Part shown: one piece after another, positions 1 to 9,437 of the stretch
Position numbering within the stretch: the stretch's first letter is position 1
Layout: each line of letters starts with the position of its first letter
Origin: Chelativorans sp. J32
GTDB taxonomy: Bacteria; Pseudomonadota; Alphaproteobacteria; Rhizobiales; Rhizobiaceae
Assembly: GCF_000518985.1 (NCBI RefSeq)
Contig: NZ_JAEQ01000025.1
Span: 1 to 58,187 of the forward strand
Direction of reading: 5' to 3'
Length of the DNA: 58,187 nucleotides
Made by a program: the position numbers and the translations under genes
Notes under the pieces: generated by a model
The model's database searches: none
What the model was told of the DNA's origin: nothing
The model's input: the letters and a program-made list of their open reading frames with translations, nothing else

Positions 1-507
1 GGCGTGGTGGTCTGTCTCCTGGTGCGGGTGCAGAGCTCGGCCGTCACGCCACGGGGGGCGCGGCTGCGCTACCAACTGACCGCGACGACCACCCTCGGCA
101 TCACCCAGGCGATGCTCGCCCCGCTGGAGAACATCGACCGGGTGGTGGTGGCGGACGGTGCGGTGCAGGTGCTGAAGCGGGTGCGCAATGTGACGCTGAA
201 CGAAACCTCCTTCTCTACCACCAGCAGCAGCGCGCCCGGCAATATCCTGGAGTATCAGGTGATTTTCCAAAATCCGTCGGCCAGCCGGATCGACCAGGTG
301 CGGGTGCTGGACATGACGCCGGAATACACCAGCCTTGCCCAGGCGATCTGGGTCGAGCAGCAACCTTCCGGCGTTGTCTGCCAGCCAGACCTGCCGGCCG
401 GCGGCGGAACCGCGGGCTATCAGGGCGATCTCAGATGGCTGTGCACCGGCTCAATGATACCAGGCGCAAAAGGCGAAGTCCGGTTCAGGGTCAAAGTCCA
501 GGAGTAG
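1..507 (+). CDS. DUF11-type surface/secreted protein, C-terminal fragment
   Basis: The frame is open from the first base, so the gene begins upstream and only its last 168 codons are present. A segment with the residues APGNILEYQVIFQN followed by VRVLDMTPEY has the layout of a DUF11-like beta-sandwich repeat (APG, a Tyr strand, an Asn, then DxxP). The protein ends in a strand-like stretch, FRVKVQE, typical of the last beta strand of such domains. DUF11 proteins are usually large exported or surface proteins of unknown ligand. A second, small protein of the same style follows at 664, suggesting a pair. Family assignment is by pattern only. Confidence 0.7.
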   Translation, partial: GVVVCLLVRVQSSAVTPRGARLRYQLTATTTLGITQAMLAPLENIDRVVVADGAVQVLKRVRNVTLNETSFSTTSSSAPGNILEYQVIFQNPSASRIDQVRVLDMTPEYTSLAQAIWVEQQPSGVVCQPDLPAGGGTAGYQGDLRWLCTGSMIPGAKGEVRFRVKVQE

Positions 508-663
508 GACCAGAAATGATTGCTTATTTTACTTTCACAAATCCAGCGAGGTTACTTGCACAGGCTCTAGCCATCTTCGCAACTTCAGCACCGCTGGATG
601 TTCGTGCAGGGTTGTCGTGCATCGTTCCGCAAATTGGGCCTGTAGCAAAAAACGGGAGATACA

Positions 664-1172
664 ATGAGATACTGGATCAAAGCCGCATTGTTCGCTGCGG
701 GCCTAGCCTTTTCGGCTGGCATGGCATTCGCACAGGACGCAGCACCGAGCGAGGGGCCGTTAGCAGCGAAGCTGACGGTTGAGCGTGTCGTGTTCGATGA
801 GGAGAGCAAGAAAGAGACGCTGGTTGCCGCCGAAACGGCGGCCCCGGGCGACCTGCTCCAATATAAGGGCACCTATACCAATATTTCCGAAGTGCCGCTT
901 GCCGGCCTCGTCGTGAAGGGACCCATTCCGAGCAACACCGTCTTCAGCGAGGGCGGGCTCTCTGTTTCGGCCAAGGCTACTCTGGAAGTGTTGATAGAGG
1001 GGAACCATGGCAGACCTTGCCGGCATATAAGACGGTCAAACAGCCGGATGGAAAGGAGGAGCGGGTTGTGGCCAGCCCGTCGGACTATAAGGAACTTCGC
1101 TGGAAGATCTGGGAGGCACTGGAGCCCAAGGAAACCCTGGTCACGATCTATCGGGTGAAAGTAGAACAATAA
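664..1172 (+). pseudogene. small secreted DUF11-like protein, broken by a one-base frameshift
   Basis: The frame from ATG 664 encodes a clear signal peptide (about 24 residues, ending AGMAFAQ) and then a domain with APGDLLQYKGTYTN, close to the APG-x4-Y-x5-N pattern of the neighbour at 1-507. After KATLE (about base 987) this frame becomes Arg-rich and unlike a protein. The frame one base back continues sensibly with SVDRGEPWQTLPAYK and ends in VTIYRVKVEQ with TAA at 1170-1172. One lost base near 985-990 explains both halves. The intact product would be about 169 residues. It is either a true pseudogene or a sequence error. Confidence 0.7.
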
Positions 1173-1181
1173 ACCCGCGGC

Positions 1182-1511
1182 TCAGTGGCCGTGCCGTATC
1201 GGGTCCTGGCGCGAAAGACCAGTCAACACGCCCCGTGGACCTTCGGCAGGGAAGGCGCCGCTGTCATCTTCCACCACGCGATAAAGACGCTGGTCGCGAA
1301 ATGCGCTGGCAAAGCTCGTCGACACGCCGTCGCCGGGCTTGGCTCCGACATCGAGGAAATCCAGTTCGGCTTCCGCCGCCACGATTCGCGCATCGGCTTC
1401 CGAGCGAGCACGCACCACCACCTCACCCGCGGGTTCGGCAAGATCCCAATTGGGGTCCGTTTCTGCCGCATCCGGTACGAGCCTATAGATCTTGAGTGTC
1501 TCTGCTGGCAT
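1182..1511 (-). CDS. small conserved protein of unknown function (109 aa)
   Basis: The ATG at 1511 is preceded by GGAGG eight bases upstream. The product is acidic and soluble, with no signal peptide or membrane segment. The N terminus (LKIYRLVPDAAETDPNWDLA) and the following EVVVRARSEADARIVAAEAE look like a compact alpha/beta fold of the sort found in short rhizobial hypothetical proteins, but I do not recognise a named family. It is isolated: the gene on its 3' side is on the other strand and tamB ends 236 bases from its start. Confidence 0.7.
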   Translation of the reverse strand: MPAETLKIYRLVPDAAETDPNWDLAEPAGEVVVRARSEADARIVAAEAELDFLDVGAKPGDGVSTSFASAFRDQRLYRVVEDDSGAFPAEGPRGVLTGLSRQDPIRHGH

Positions 1512-1689
1512 TCAAGGGTCCTCCAATGCATGCCGGCCCAACACATGACCGGGGCGGCGGTTCCTTAGAGCCGAGATTCGCCGGTTCAAATAATTTTAAG
1601 AATTATGGGAACCTTCCTGCGGGCTGCGCATTTGGAGTGTGACGGCACGCACTCCCCCCGCCCCCCAACCCCACAATTGCGTGTCGTTT

Positions 1690-1717
1690 GCCGGCGCTAG
1701 AACGCCGGCATTTTTTT
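1690..1717 (+). terminator. Rho-independent terminator-like hairpin (plus orientation)
   Basis: A seven-base-pair GC stem (GCCGGCG / CGCCGGC, loop CTAGAA) is followed by A and seven T on the plus strand. Read on the minus strand, after tamB, the U-tract is missing, so the structure is oriented for a plus-strand transcript although no plus-strand gene lies directly before it. Confidence 0.6.
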
Positions 1718-1747
1718 ATCCGCAATTTTGATTTGCCGCTCTGCGGC

Positions 1748-4700
1748 TCAATAATCTCGTTCATAGAAGATGCCGAGATCGGAATCTCCGTTGGATCCCA
1801 CACCGCCGCGCACCCGTAAATTGTCGGTAAGGTCGAGATTGATGGTGCCGCGCGTCGTACCTCCTGCGCCCGCTTCCACGCCCAGATACACATTTTCCTG
1901 GATATAGCGCCCTGCGCGCACCGCAGCATTGCCCTCATCCGTGGTGACGATATCGAGCTCGTCGAGACCGGTTGCGCTCCGCAACGAACCCAACAGGGAG
2001 GTATCCGATCCCCCTGCAAGCTCTGCAGCCGCCGCCGCAAGCTGGGCGAGTTGAAGGGGCGAAAGCTGATCAACGCCACGATTGAAAAGGAGCCTTGCCA
2101 AAACCTCGTCCTGTGGCAGCTCCGGCTGTGAGGAGAATACGACTTCGGGGTCTGACACGCGGCCGCGCACCGTGATGAAGACGGTGATGTCGGACCCTTC
2201 CGACCGCGCTACGAAATCGAGGAATGGGTCGAGATCGCCCACAAGACTTACAGTAGCCTCGTCAAAGGTGATGCGCTGCGCAAGGATTGAAAGCCGGCCG
2301 CGGATCAGCCGAAAGCCGCCCACCGGCTGAACGGATGTCACCGGGCCGGTGATCTGGACCGAGCCACCCAGTTCTGCGTCAAGCCCGCGCCCTCGCACGA
2401 AGATGCGGGCAGGGGCGTTGATGTTGACATCAAGACGCATGACGCTGGGACGCGCGCTTGGCATGGGCGTTCCGTCATCTGCGCGGGCGCGCTCCAGCGT
2501 TTCCTCCACCGCCGGCGAAGGGTTGATATGCCGTACGTTCAAAGATGCTGCGCTACCGCCGAAACTGTCAGGGACGAGGATTTCTGCGCGGCTGATCTCG
2601 ATGTTTCCGGAAAGCAGTGGATCACGGGTGATCGGGCCCGTCAGACGCAGTTGGCCGCTGACGGTTGCCGTTACCAGTTCCCCGTCGGCATAACGAGCCT
2701 CATTCAGCCGCATTGCCAGATCGGCTGGAAACCCAGCTGAAGCGTTGGTCGATACGGTGCCCGACAGGGAGACAGTGCCGCCTTCGGCCACGGCGGCCGA
2801 GCCCGAGCGGATGGTAACCGTTTCGCCGGATAAAGCTGCTTCAACGCTGATGCCCGTCAGACGCAGGTTTGAGCCGGGATCGACGACGGAAGCTCCGCTT
2901 GTCGAAAGAGTTCCCGAAATCGCGGGTACGGCAAGGCTGCCGCCGATCTGCAGATCGGCAAGCGCGGTTCCGGCAAGCTGGGTACCCCGATCCGCAAGCA
3001 GCCGGTTCGCCAGCGAAAGCGGTGCGCTGCCGCGCAAATTAAGGGCAAGACCGCCACCCATGAGAGGGATGCGGCCGCTCGCCGAGATCGAAAGACCAGC
3101 TGGCCCTGACGCGCTTAGCGTACGAAGATCGACGCTATTTCCCGCAAAACTCCCCAATGCGGAGACATTGAGCGGTGCTGCTCCGACCGAGCTGAGCGTG
3201 CGAGCGGTGAGACCGGTTGCCTCGGCGTTAAATGTCGCGGCCGGATTCTGGAGAGTTCCGGTCACCCGCGCAGAACCGGTCAGGCTACCGCCGAGATCCT
3301 GGCCGGGAATGCGGGTATTGAGGAGCGAAAGCGGAAAAGATCTCAGGTTTATGTCAACCGCCATCTGCCCTTGAGAGAAAGGCACTGCGCCCGTCACTGT
3401 CGCATTAAGGCCGTTGGGGCTTGTCATCCGCGCATTCAGGTTCAGGGTTTCGCCCTGTGTTGCACCGTTCGCCTCCACCGCAAGTGAGTTGATCCCTGCT
3501 TGTCTCAGGGCGGCAGCGGTGATGTTCCGGCCGGTCAGGTTGAAATTCGCTTGCGGGAATTCGCGCGTCCCGGAAATGGCCGCCTCTCCGTCAATCGTCC
3601 CGCCGAGAGCCAAGTCCGGCCGGATCGTGTTTGCGATCGACAGAGGCACGCGAGTGAGGCCGAGTGCGACGTTGAGAGTCTGGCCAACTTCGCCCTGAGC
3701 GATCACTTCTCCGCCGGCAACGTCAAGTCGCATCGGGTCGAACGAGACGGTATCTCCACGGACCGAAATCCGCGCGGCTTGCAGGAGGCGTGCAGAAACG
3801 GCTGCCTGAGTGAGCTCCGCCTGATCCAATGTCAGGAGGTATCCTCCCGCCTGGGGCGCAAGCGTGCCACGCGCGGAGATGTCGGTGCCGTTGGCAAGCG
3901 CCGCCTGACCGGAAAAATTGGTTGCGTCACCGCTGGTCTGAGCATTCGCCGTTAGTGTTGCGACCTGGATGCCGGCAAGCTTCAGTCCTCCTGCCTGCAG
4001 GTTCCCTTCTACCGCGGGCACGCCGAAGAGATCGTCGATCGTTGCTTGAGCTTCGCCGCTTTCGAGCGAGAGCTGGGGCAGCGAGAGACGCGTCGCTGAC
4101 GCGTTTACACTCGCGTGCTGGCCGTTCTCTCGTGGTTGGAAGGAGAGTTGGGCGTTTACCGCACCCTGAGCTTCGACCAGGAACAGGGCGGCGGCGGTTG
4201 AGATATCGGTGGCACCGAGTGTGAGTGCGCCGGTGAAAAGACCCTCGCGATTTTGCGCGATATCGCCCGACAGCTGCGCTCCTCTCGTTGAGAACTCGAT
4301 GTCGGTCAAGCGCCGTTCGCCTGATGCCACCGAGAGGTCTGCCCGCAGATTGGCGGGGGTACCTTCCAGCGCGGCTTGTCCGACAATTTGCCCCGTAAGC
4401 GCCTCGGCCCGAAGCCTGCCATCAAAGCTGATGCGCGCATTTTCGAGTGCTTTGTCCAGGAGCCTGCCAGTGGGAACCTGGGCGGCAAAGGTTAGGCTGA
4501 AATCTCCGTTGCCTCCGAGCGCACGGCCGGTGGCGGTCAACCTGCCTTGCGCGCGATCGGTGATGACGGCGAGATCTTCGAGCGTCGTGTCGAAACGGAA
4601 ATCTGCAGCTTGGCTGGAGAAAGTGCCGTCAGCGGTGAGCTGCATTTGCTCACTCGCTATACGGAATCCCTCGGCTGAAAAGCCCTCGGTTGTTCGCGCG

Positions 4701-6361
4701 ACACGTCCCGTAAGCCGCGTCTGACCCGTCAGAAGAGGATCGAGCGCCTCGATCCCCAGTCGAAGTTCGTCCGCGGTGCCGTCAAGCCTCAGGTCGAATG
4801 CGCCGCTGATCGGGCGAACTTCTCCATTGGCGGTGAGGTCCACGCCGCCGCTCAGCTCTCTGCTTGCAAGCGCAGAGAAAGGCGCGATGCTGGAAGCGCG
4901 CAGGCCGATGTCGCCACGGAACGCGAATTCGAGCATGGTGCCGGATAATGTCGCCGCAAGACCGTTGCCGAGCAGTTCGGCATTATCGATTGCGAGCGGT
5001 TCTCCGGCTTGCCACTCGCCTCCTGCACTGAAACGAATCTCTCTTCCCAACGCTTCCGCGATATCGGCCCGCTCGGCAGTGATGCCGGTAACCGCGCCCC
5101 GGGCGTCATAGGTGATGTGGCGCTCGTTCGGCGTGGAGAGATTAGAGGCGGTACCGTTCAGGGTAATTGTCGCGCTGCCCGCCGCGAAAGTGCCCGTCTG
5201 CAGGTTCTGAACATCGAAAGACGCGTTCCAGTCCTCGCCTCCGGCCGCCCCGAACCGAGCTGCAAGCCTGGCGGTGCGGACGGAAGTCTCGCCGCCGCTT
5301 ACTGGCAGGAGCACCTGATTGCCTGCCGCATCCGCGATATTCGCGTCGAGCGACAGCGAGGTCAGGAATCCATCGCCTGCGGTTTCCGCATTCGCTTCGA
5401 GCGTGAGTGCCGCGCTTGAGAGATCGAGGCGATCAAGCCGCAATCCGCCGCCGTTCTTTGCCACGCCCGCCGCTTCGAGGCTGGTTTCCGCGCCGAAAAA
5501 GCTACGAAAGCGCGTCGGGATCAGCCTTGCGATGGGGCCGCCCAAATCCACGGTAAAGCCGAGACCTTCCTGTTGCTGGCGGAAGCTGGCCGTTCCAGAA
5601 AGCGCAGGCTCCCCGGCCGCAGCGAGGGTCATCGAGAGGTCGAGATCGTTGATCGGGCCCGAGCCGGCCAAGGTCAGGGCGAGAGGCGGGCGACCTTCGA
5701 TATTGAGAAGATTGGCCACGACACCGTTTTGCGGTTCTGAGAGGGCAAAATCCAGGTCGAACCGCTCCGCTGGCTTGTCATAGACCGCCTGCAGCGACAA
5801 TTGCCCTCCGGGGCCGTCGAGACGCGTTATATCGAGCGCGGTATCCAAGGATCCGCCTTCCAGCCGCAAGCGCCCTTCGATGGAGAGATTCGACTGGAGC
5901 CCGAAGATGTCTTGCCCGAACGAAACCGACGGCACTTCCAGCCGGCCGAGATTGATGGCGATGGGCAACTCAGGAATGGCAAAGGCGCGCGCTTCAGGTG
6001 AGGGCAGGGCGTTCTCGTCCGGCAGAGGAGGGCGCAACACCTCAATCGAATCCGCGGTGAGGCGCGAGATTTCGAGCCTTTGCCGCAGGAGAAGCGTCGA
6101 GCGGCTCCAGTCGATCGTGGCATTCGTGATCCGCAGCCATATGCCCTGCCGGTCCGCCACCGTGATTTCGCCAATGGTCGCCTCGGATGAGAGCACGCCT
6201 TGGATGCCGTTGATACGGATTTGCCGGTTGGGCGTGGAAAGGCGGTTCTCGACGAATGACAGGAAGAACGAGCGCTCTTCCTCGGGCGTCTCCTGCGGAG
6301 CGTCCTGTGCAAGCGCCGGAAAAATGGTCAAGGCCAGAAGAAGGGCGATGAGAAAGCGCAT
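1748..6361 (-). CDS. tamB: translocation and assembly module protein TamB
   Basis: TamB is the inner-membrane-anchored, periplasm-spanning partner of TamA; the pair helps insert some outer-membrane proteins and is linked to lipid transport to the outer membrane. The 1537-residue product starts with a hydrophobic segment (MRFLIALLLALTIFPALA) and is then a very long series of short beta-strand repeats of the AsmA/TamB type. The last ~350 residues match the TamB C-terminal (DUF490) domain, ending IFYERDY. The length is normal for alphaproteobacteria. Its ATG shares one base with the TGA of tamA (TGATG), so the two are translationally coupled. Confidence 0.92.
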   Translation of the reverse strand: MRFLIALLLALTIFPALAQDAPQETPEEERSFFLSFVENRLSTPNRQIRINGIQGVLSSEATIGEITVADRQGIWLRITNATIDWSRSTLLLRQRLEISRLTADSIEVLRPPLPDENALPSPEARAFAIPELPIAINLGRLEVPSVSFGQDIFGLQSNLSIEGRLRLEGGSLDTALDITRLDGPGGQLSLQAVYDKPAERFDLDFALSEPQNGVVANLLNIEGRPPLALTLAGSGPINDLDLSMTLAAAGEPALSGTASFRQQQEGLGFTVDLGGPIARLIPTRFRSFFGAETSLEAAGVAKNGGGLRLDRLDLSSAALTLEANAETAGDGFLTSLSLDANIADAAGNQVLLPVSGGETSVRTARLAARFGAAGGEDWNASFDVQNLQTGTFAAGSATITLNGTASNLSTPNERHITYDARGAVTGITAERADIAEALGREIRFSAGGEWQAGEPLAIDNAELLGNGLAATLSGTMLEFAFRGDIGLRASSIAPFSALASRELSGGVDLTANGEVRPISGAFDLRLDGTADELRLGIEALDPLLTGQTRLTGRVARTTEGFSAEGFRIASEQMQLTADGTFSSQAADFRFDTTLEDLAVITDRAQGRLTATGRALGGNGDFSLTFAAQVPTGRLLDKALENARISFDGRLRAEALTGQIVGQAALEGTPANLRADLSVASGERRLTDIEFSTRGAQLSGDIAQNREGLFTGALTLGATDISTAAALFLVEAQGAVNAQLSFQPRENGQHASVNASATRLSLPQLSLESGEAQATIDDLFGVPAVEGNLQAGGLKLAGIQVATLTANAQTSGDATNFSGQAALANGTDISARGTLAPQAGGYLLTLDQAELTQAAVSARLLQAARISVRGDTVSFDPMRLDVAGGEVIAQGEVGQTLNVALGLTRVPLSIANTIRPDLALGGTIDGEAAISGTREFPQANFNLTGRNITAAALRQAGINSLAVEANGATQGETLNLNARMTSPNGLNATVTGAVPFSQGQMAVDINLRSFPLSLLNTRIPGQDLGGSLTGSARVTGTLQNPAATFNAEATGLTARTLSSVGAAPLNVSALGSFAGNSVDLRTLSASGPAGLSISASGRIPLMGGGLALNLRGSAPLSLANRLLADRGTQLAGTALADLQIGGSLAVPAISGTLSTSGASVVDPGSNLRLTGISVEAALSGETVTIRSGSAAVAEGGTVSLSGTVSTNASAGFPADLAMRLNEARYADGELVTATVSGQLRLTGPITRDPLLSGNIEISRAEILVPDSFGGSAASLNVRHINPSPAVEETLERARADDGTPMPSARPSVMRLDVNINAPARIFVRGRGLDAELGGSVQITGPVTSVQPVGGFRLIRGRLSILAQRITFDEATVSLVGDLDPFLDFVARSEGSDITVFITVRGRVSDPEVVFSSQPELPQDEVLARLLFNRGVDQLSPLQLAQLAAAAAELAGGSDTSLLGSLRSATGLDELDIVTTDEGNAAVRAGRYIQENVYLGVEAGAGGTTRGTINLDLTDNLRVRGGVGSNGDSDLGIFYERDY

Positions 6362-8289
6362 CAGAAGGCCTGTCCTATGCCGACATAGAAGGCAACGTTC
6401 GGATCGTCCTCACGCGGGTCGAGCGGCACCGCCACGTCGAGGCGGATCGGTCCGAAGCCTGTAAGATAGCGCAAGCCGCCGCCTACGCCGATCCTGAGAT
6501 CCTCGGAAAAATCAGGAATGGCGCTTTCGCCCACATAGCCCGCATCCACGAATCCGACGAGGCCGATCGACTGCGTCACACGGAAGCGCAGTTCCGCCGA
6601 AGCCTCGATCAGAGACCGGCCACCGGTGGTTCCCGCAGCCGTCTCCACGCCGATGCTGCGATAGGCATAGCCGCGTACCGAGCCGCCTCCACCGGCGAGG
6701 AACAGCCGGTCAGGCGGTGTTTCCTCGATGGGCGGATCGACCAGCGCGCCAAGTTTCAGACGGCCGGCGGCGACAAAGCGACTGTCCTCGTCAAAACTGT
6801 AATAAGCCCGGCCCTCCGCGGTCATGCGCGCGGCGGCATTGCCGTAATTGAATTCGTAGAAGGGCTGCAGTGTGAGTTCGGCAAAGATGCCTTCAGTTGC
6901 ATCGGCGGCGTTGTTGCGGGAATCATAGGCGATGCCGCCCAGGAAGCCCGCGGTGACGAAATCACGCTCGCCAAGATCGTCCTCGAAGGTGGCATAGCCG
7001 ACATTGGCTAACAGCCTGCCGGTAATCTGGTCCGTGAACCGGTGGGTAAAACCGGCCTCAGCCGTCACGCCGGTTCGCGTGTAGATATCCAGCACCTCGC
7101 GATCGCCGAAGATCGAAGCAACGAAATCCGTGTTCGGCGTGTAGATGCCGGGTTTGGTAAAGGTGGCGCCCACGCGATAGGTGAACTTCGTGGGATCGAT
7201 GGTTTCCCCGATCCCCGCCACCTTGCCTTCGATGCGAAGCCGCTCCGCCCGCCCGAAAAGGTTCCGGTGCAGCCAGAAGGCCTCCAATCCGAGCCCGTCT
7301 ACGGTGGAATAGGAACCGCCGACACCGAAGCGGCGCGGCAGCCGTTCCTGGACGATGATCTGTATAGGCAGGCTCCCCTCCGGGCCGATGGTTTCAGCCT
7401 CCTGAACGCGGGCCGAGCGGAAAACGTCGAGTCTCGAGATATTGTCCCGCGCCTGCTTCAGATCGTCGGGATCGTATTCCATGCCTGGCACCAGGCCGGT
7501 CTGGCGTGCGACGAAGTCCGCGTCCATCCGTTCCGTGCCGGTGACTGTGATCGGCCCGAAGACGGCATATCGTCCTGGATCCACGGTCAGTTCTGCATCT
7601 ATGGTGCTGTTTGTGTGAGCGGCGACGATACGCTGCTCGATGACTTCCGCTTTGGCATAGCCCTGCTGGCGCCAGGCTTCCGTGGCAAGCTGCGCCGCCT
7701 GGATGATGACGCCGCTGCGCGCAGGCTCGCCGACGCGGAATCCCTGATCCGCCGGATCCTCCACACGGTCCCGCCGGTGCATCGCAGGTGGTGCTTCATT
7801 AATGATCCGCGCTTCGGCGAAATTGAACAAGGGACCGGGATCGATTGCAATGCGTACGCTGGCAGGACTTGCCAATTCCGTGTCAGGCAAAAGATTGGCT
7901 GCCTCGCGCCCGTCGATCGTGATCGAGATCGTACCGCCGTAACGCGCCTCGGAATAGAGCGCGTTCAACAGGCGTCGGTAGTCCCCACGTGCTTTCGCGA
8001 TGAGGCCTGCTGCCCCCGAGGCAGGCTCCTCCCGGTCGCTCCAGAGTTGGGAAGCTCGCTGCAGCAAGCGTTCCATATCGGCATCGTCGCCCTGGACTGC
8101 GAAATCCACGGTGTAAGGTTGCGGTGTGCCAATAACCTCTTCTTCAGGCTTGTCGCGCTCGAAAAGGCGCAACCCGAAAATCTCCAGCGCAAGGGCTGGA
8201 GCAGGCGCCGCCAAAGCAGCGGCGCAGATGAATACCGCAGCTTTCAGGCGCAATGAGATTTGCCGGAAATCGGCATCGCGGTTAACCAA
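6361..8289 (-). CDS. tamA: outer-membrane protein TamA (BamA/Omp85 family)
   Basis: Omp85-type barrel that works with TamB. I place the start at TTG 8289, because GGGAGG lies just upstream and the product (642 aa) then begins with a short basic stretch and a signal peptide ending APAPALA. The frame is open further upstream, but those 40 residues look non-coding. POTRA-like repeats occupy roughly residues 130-350 (for example VFGPITVTGTERMDADFV). The C-terminal ~280 residues are a barrel with the GGGGSVRGYAYRS loop typical of BamA/TamA, and the chain ends in Phe (YVGIGQAF), the outer-membrane insertion signal. Confidence 0.92.
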   Translation of the reverse strand: MVNRDADFRQISLRLKAAVFICAAALAAPAPALALEIFGLRLFERDKPEEEVIGTPQPYTVDFAVQGDDADMERLLQRASQLWSDREEPASGAAGLIAKARGDYRRLLNALYSEARYGGTISITIDGREAANLLPDTELASPASVRIAIDPGPLFNFAEARIINEAPPAMHRRDRVEDPADQGFRVGEPARSGVIIQAAQLATEAWRQQGYAKAEVIEQRIVAAHTNSTIDAELTVDPGRYAVFGPITVTGTERMDADFVARQTGLVPGMEYDPDDLKQARDNISRLDVFRSARVQEAETIGPEGSLPIQIIVQERLPRRFGVGGSYSTVDGLGLEAFWLHRNLFGRAERLRIEGKVAGIGETIDPTKFTYRVGATFTKPGIYTPNTDFVASIFGDREVLDIYTRTGVTAEAGFTHRFTDQITGRLLANVGYATFEDDLGERDFVTAGFLGGIAYDSRNNAADATEGIFAELTLQPFYEFNYGNAAARMTAEGRAYYSFDEDSRFVAAGRLKLGALVDPPIEETPPDRLFLAGGGGSVRGYAYRSIGVETAAGTTGGRSLIEASAELRFRVTQSIGLVGFVDAGYVGESAIPDFSEDLRIGVGGGLRYLTGFGPIRLDVAVPLDPREDDPNVAFYVGIGQAF

Positions 8290-8486
8290 TGTCCCTCCCG
8301 GCTGCGCAAAAAACGCCGCGCTTGCCAGCTCTTCAAAATGTCCCCGCCTGCCGCACCACCATATGCTGCAGCGGCACACGCTAGCGGCAAATGGCAATGC
8401 GGCAAGCACTATCCCAAGAAGGGGCTGCCCATCAAGCAGGTAACGCCAAGTCGCGACGTGCTTTTTTCGGGTTCGTGGCTATCCGG

Positions 8487-8993
8487 TCACTGTTGGTTAG
8501 GACAGCGTGCAAGTGAGGTTGTGCTCTGCGGGCCTTCCGGTGAGGCGGTAATCGTCAGGGTATCTTCACCGGTCTTGCGAAGGGTGAACGTACGCTCGCG
8601 ACGGTCGCCCCCAATGGTGCAGTTGGCAAAAATCTTGGCCGTATCGTCCATGGTTTCCACGTCACGGATGCTGCAGGTCGCGTCTTCTGACCGGACGATC
8701 GTATCGGTAAGATATATGCCTTGACCGTTGCTCTCCTGGTTACACGCGGCCTCGTCGCTCGCCCAAGCACCCGGAATCTGGACGAACGCCTCCAGCTCGG
8801 AACGAAAATCCTTCCGGTCTTCCGTCGGCTGGCCACCAACCCTGTCGGGATTCACGATGACTGGTGACTTATCGGCATCAATGTCATCGGCGGTTCCGCG
8901 TGTATTGTTCGGGCCGGTTTGCTCCTGGGCGGGCGAGGGTGCCGCGGCGAGACATGCGACAAGGAAAACCGCCGGAGGCAGCCAGTGCTTCAT
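8487..8993 (-). CDS. secreted protein of unknown function with four cysteines
   Basis: The 168-residue product has a signal peptide (MKHWLPPAVFLVACLAAAPSPA) and an acidic linker, then a domain containing four Cys (ACNQ, TCSI, NCTI, RCPN) that could form two disulfides. The start is preceded by AGGAG at suitable spacing and overlaps the stop of the gene upstream (ATGA at 8990-8993), so the two are probably co-transcribed. I do not recognise the family. Confidence 0.75.
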   Translation of the reverse strand: MKHWLPPAVFLVACLAAAPSPAQEQTGPNNTRGTADDIDADKSPVIVNPDRVGGQPTEDRKDFRSELEAFVQIPGAWASDEAACNQESNGQGIYLTDTIVRSEDATCSIRDVETMDDTAKIFANCTIGGDRRERTFTLRKTGEDTLTITASPEGPQSTTSLARCPNQQ

Positions 8994-9241
8994 TTGTCTC
9001 TCCTGTTGCCTTTGCCGAGATCGGCGCGTGCGCGTTCTTCCTTGTCCATCTTGGTGAAGCTTTCCATCACCTCGTCGGGGTCGGTACGAGCGTCGGGCCC
9101 GGCATGGCGCTGATTGCGGACATTCAGCTGATCGTCACCCTGCAGACTGTTTCTGCCCATCTCGTCATTTGCCAGATCGGTCTGGCCGAGTTTCGTCGAG
9201 TCGTTTGGCTTGCGCCCCTGGTTGGCCTTAGCTGCCGGCAT
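8990..9241 (-). CDS. small hydrophilic protein of unknown function
   Basis: An 83-residue, highly charged, Asn/Asp/Lys-rich protein with no signal peptide or membrane helix, probably intrinsically disordered. I chose ATG 9241 because GGAGAG stands six bases before it; an in-frame ATG at 9253 is possible. Its TGA overlaps the start of the secreted protein gene downstream. Function unknown. Confidence 0.6.
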   Translation of the reverse strand: MPAAKANQGRKPNDSTKLGQTDLANDEMGRNSLQGDDQLNVRNQRHAGPDARTDPDEVMESFTKMDKEERARADLGKGNRRDK

Positions 9242-9437
9242 GTCACTCTCCATCGCTTGGATAACCTGCCGAACCGGGAGAACGCCAAGTGGTTTCCTCG
9301 CATCGCGGATTTCCTTGCGGAACGGAGCCCGCGCCGCAGCGTTTGCGCTGACGGCTTATTGGCGGACCGTGGGCAAAGCCGACAAAGGCCTCTATTCTCT
9401 CCGGTACCCAAGGGTTTGAACGAATCAAGGGGTGAAC

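Noticed and set aside
7042-8256. Open frame of 404 codons antisense to tamA
   Set aside because: Shadow of tamA.
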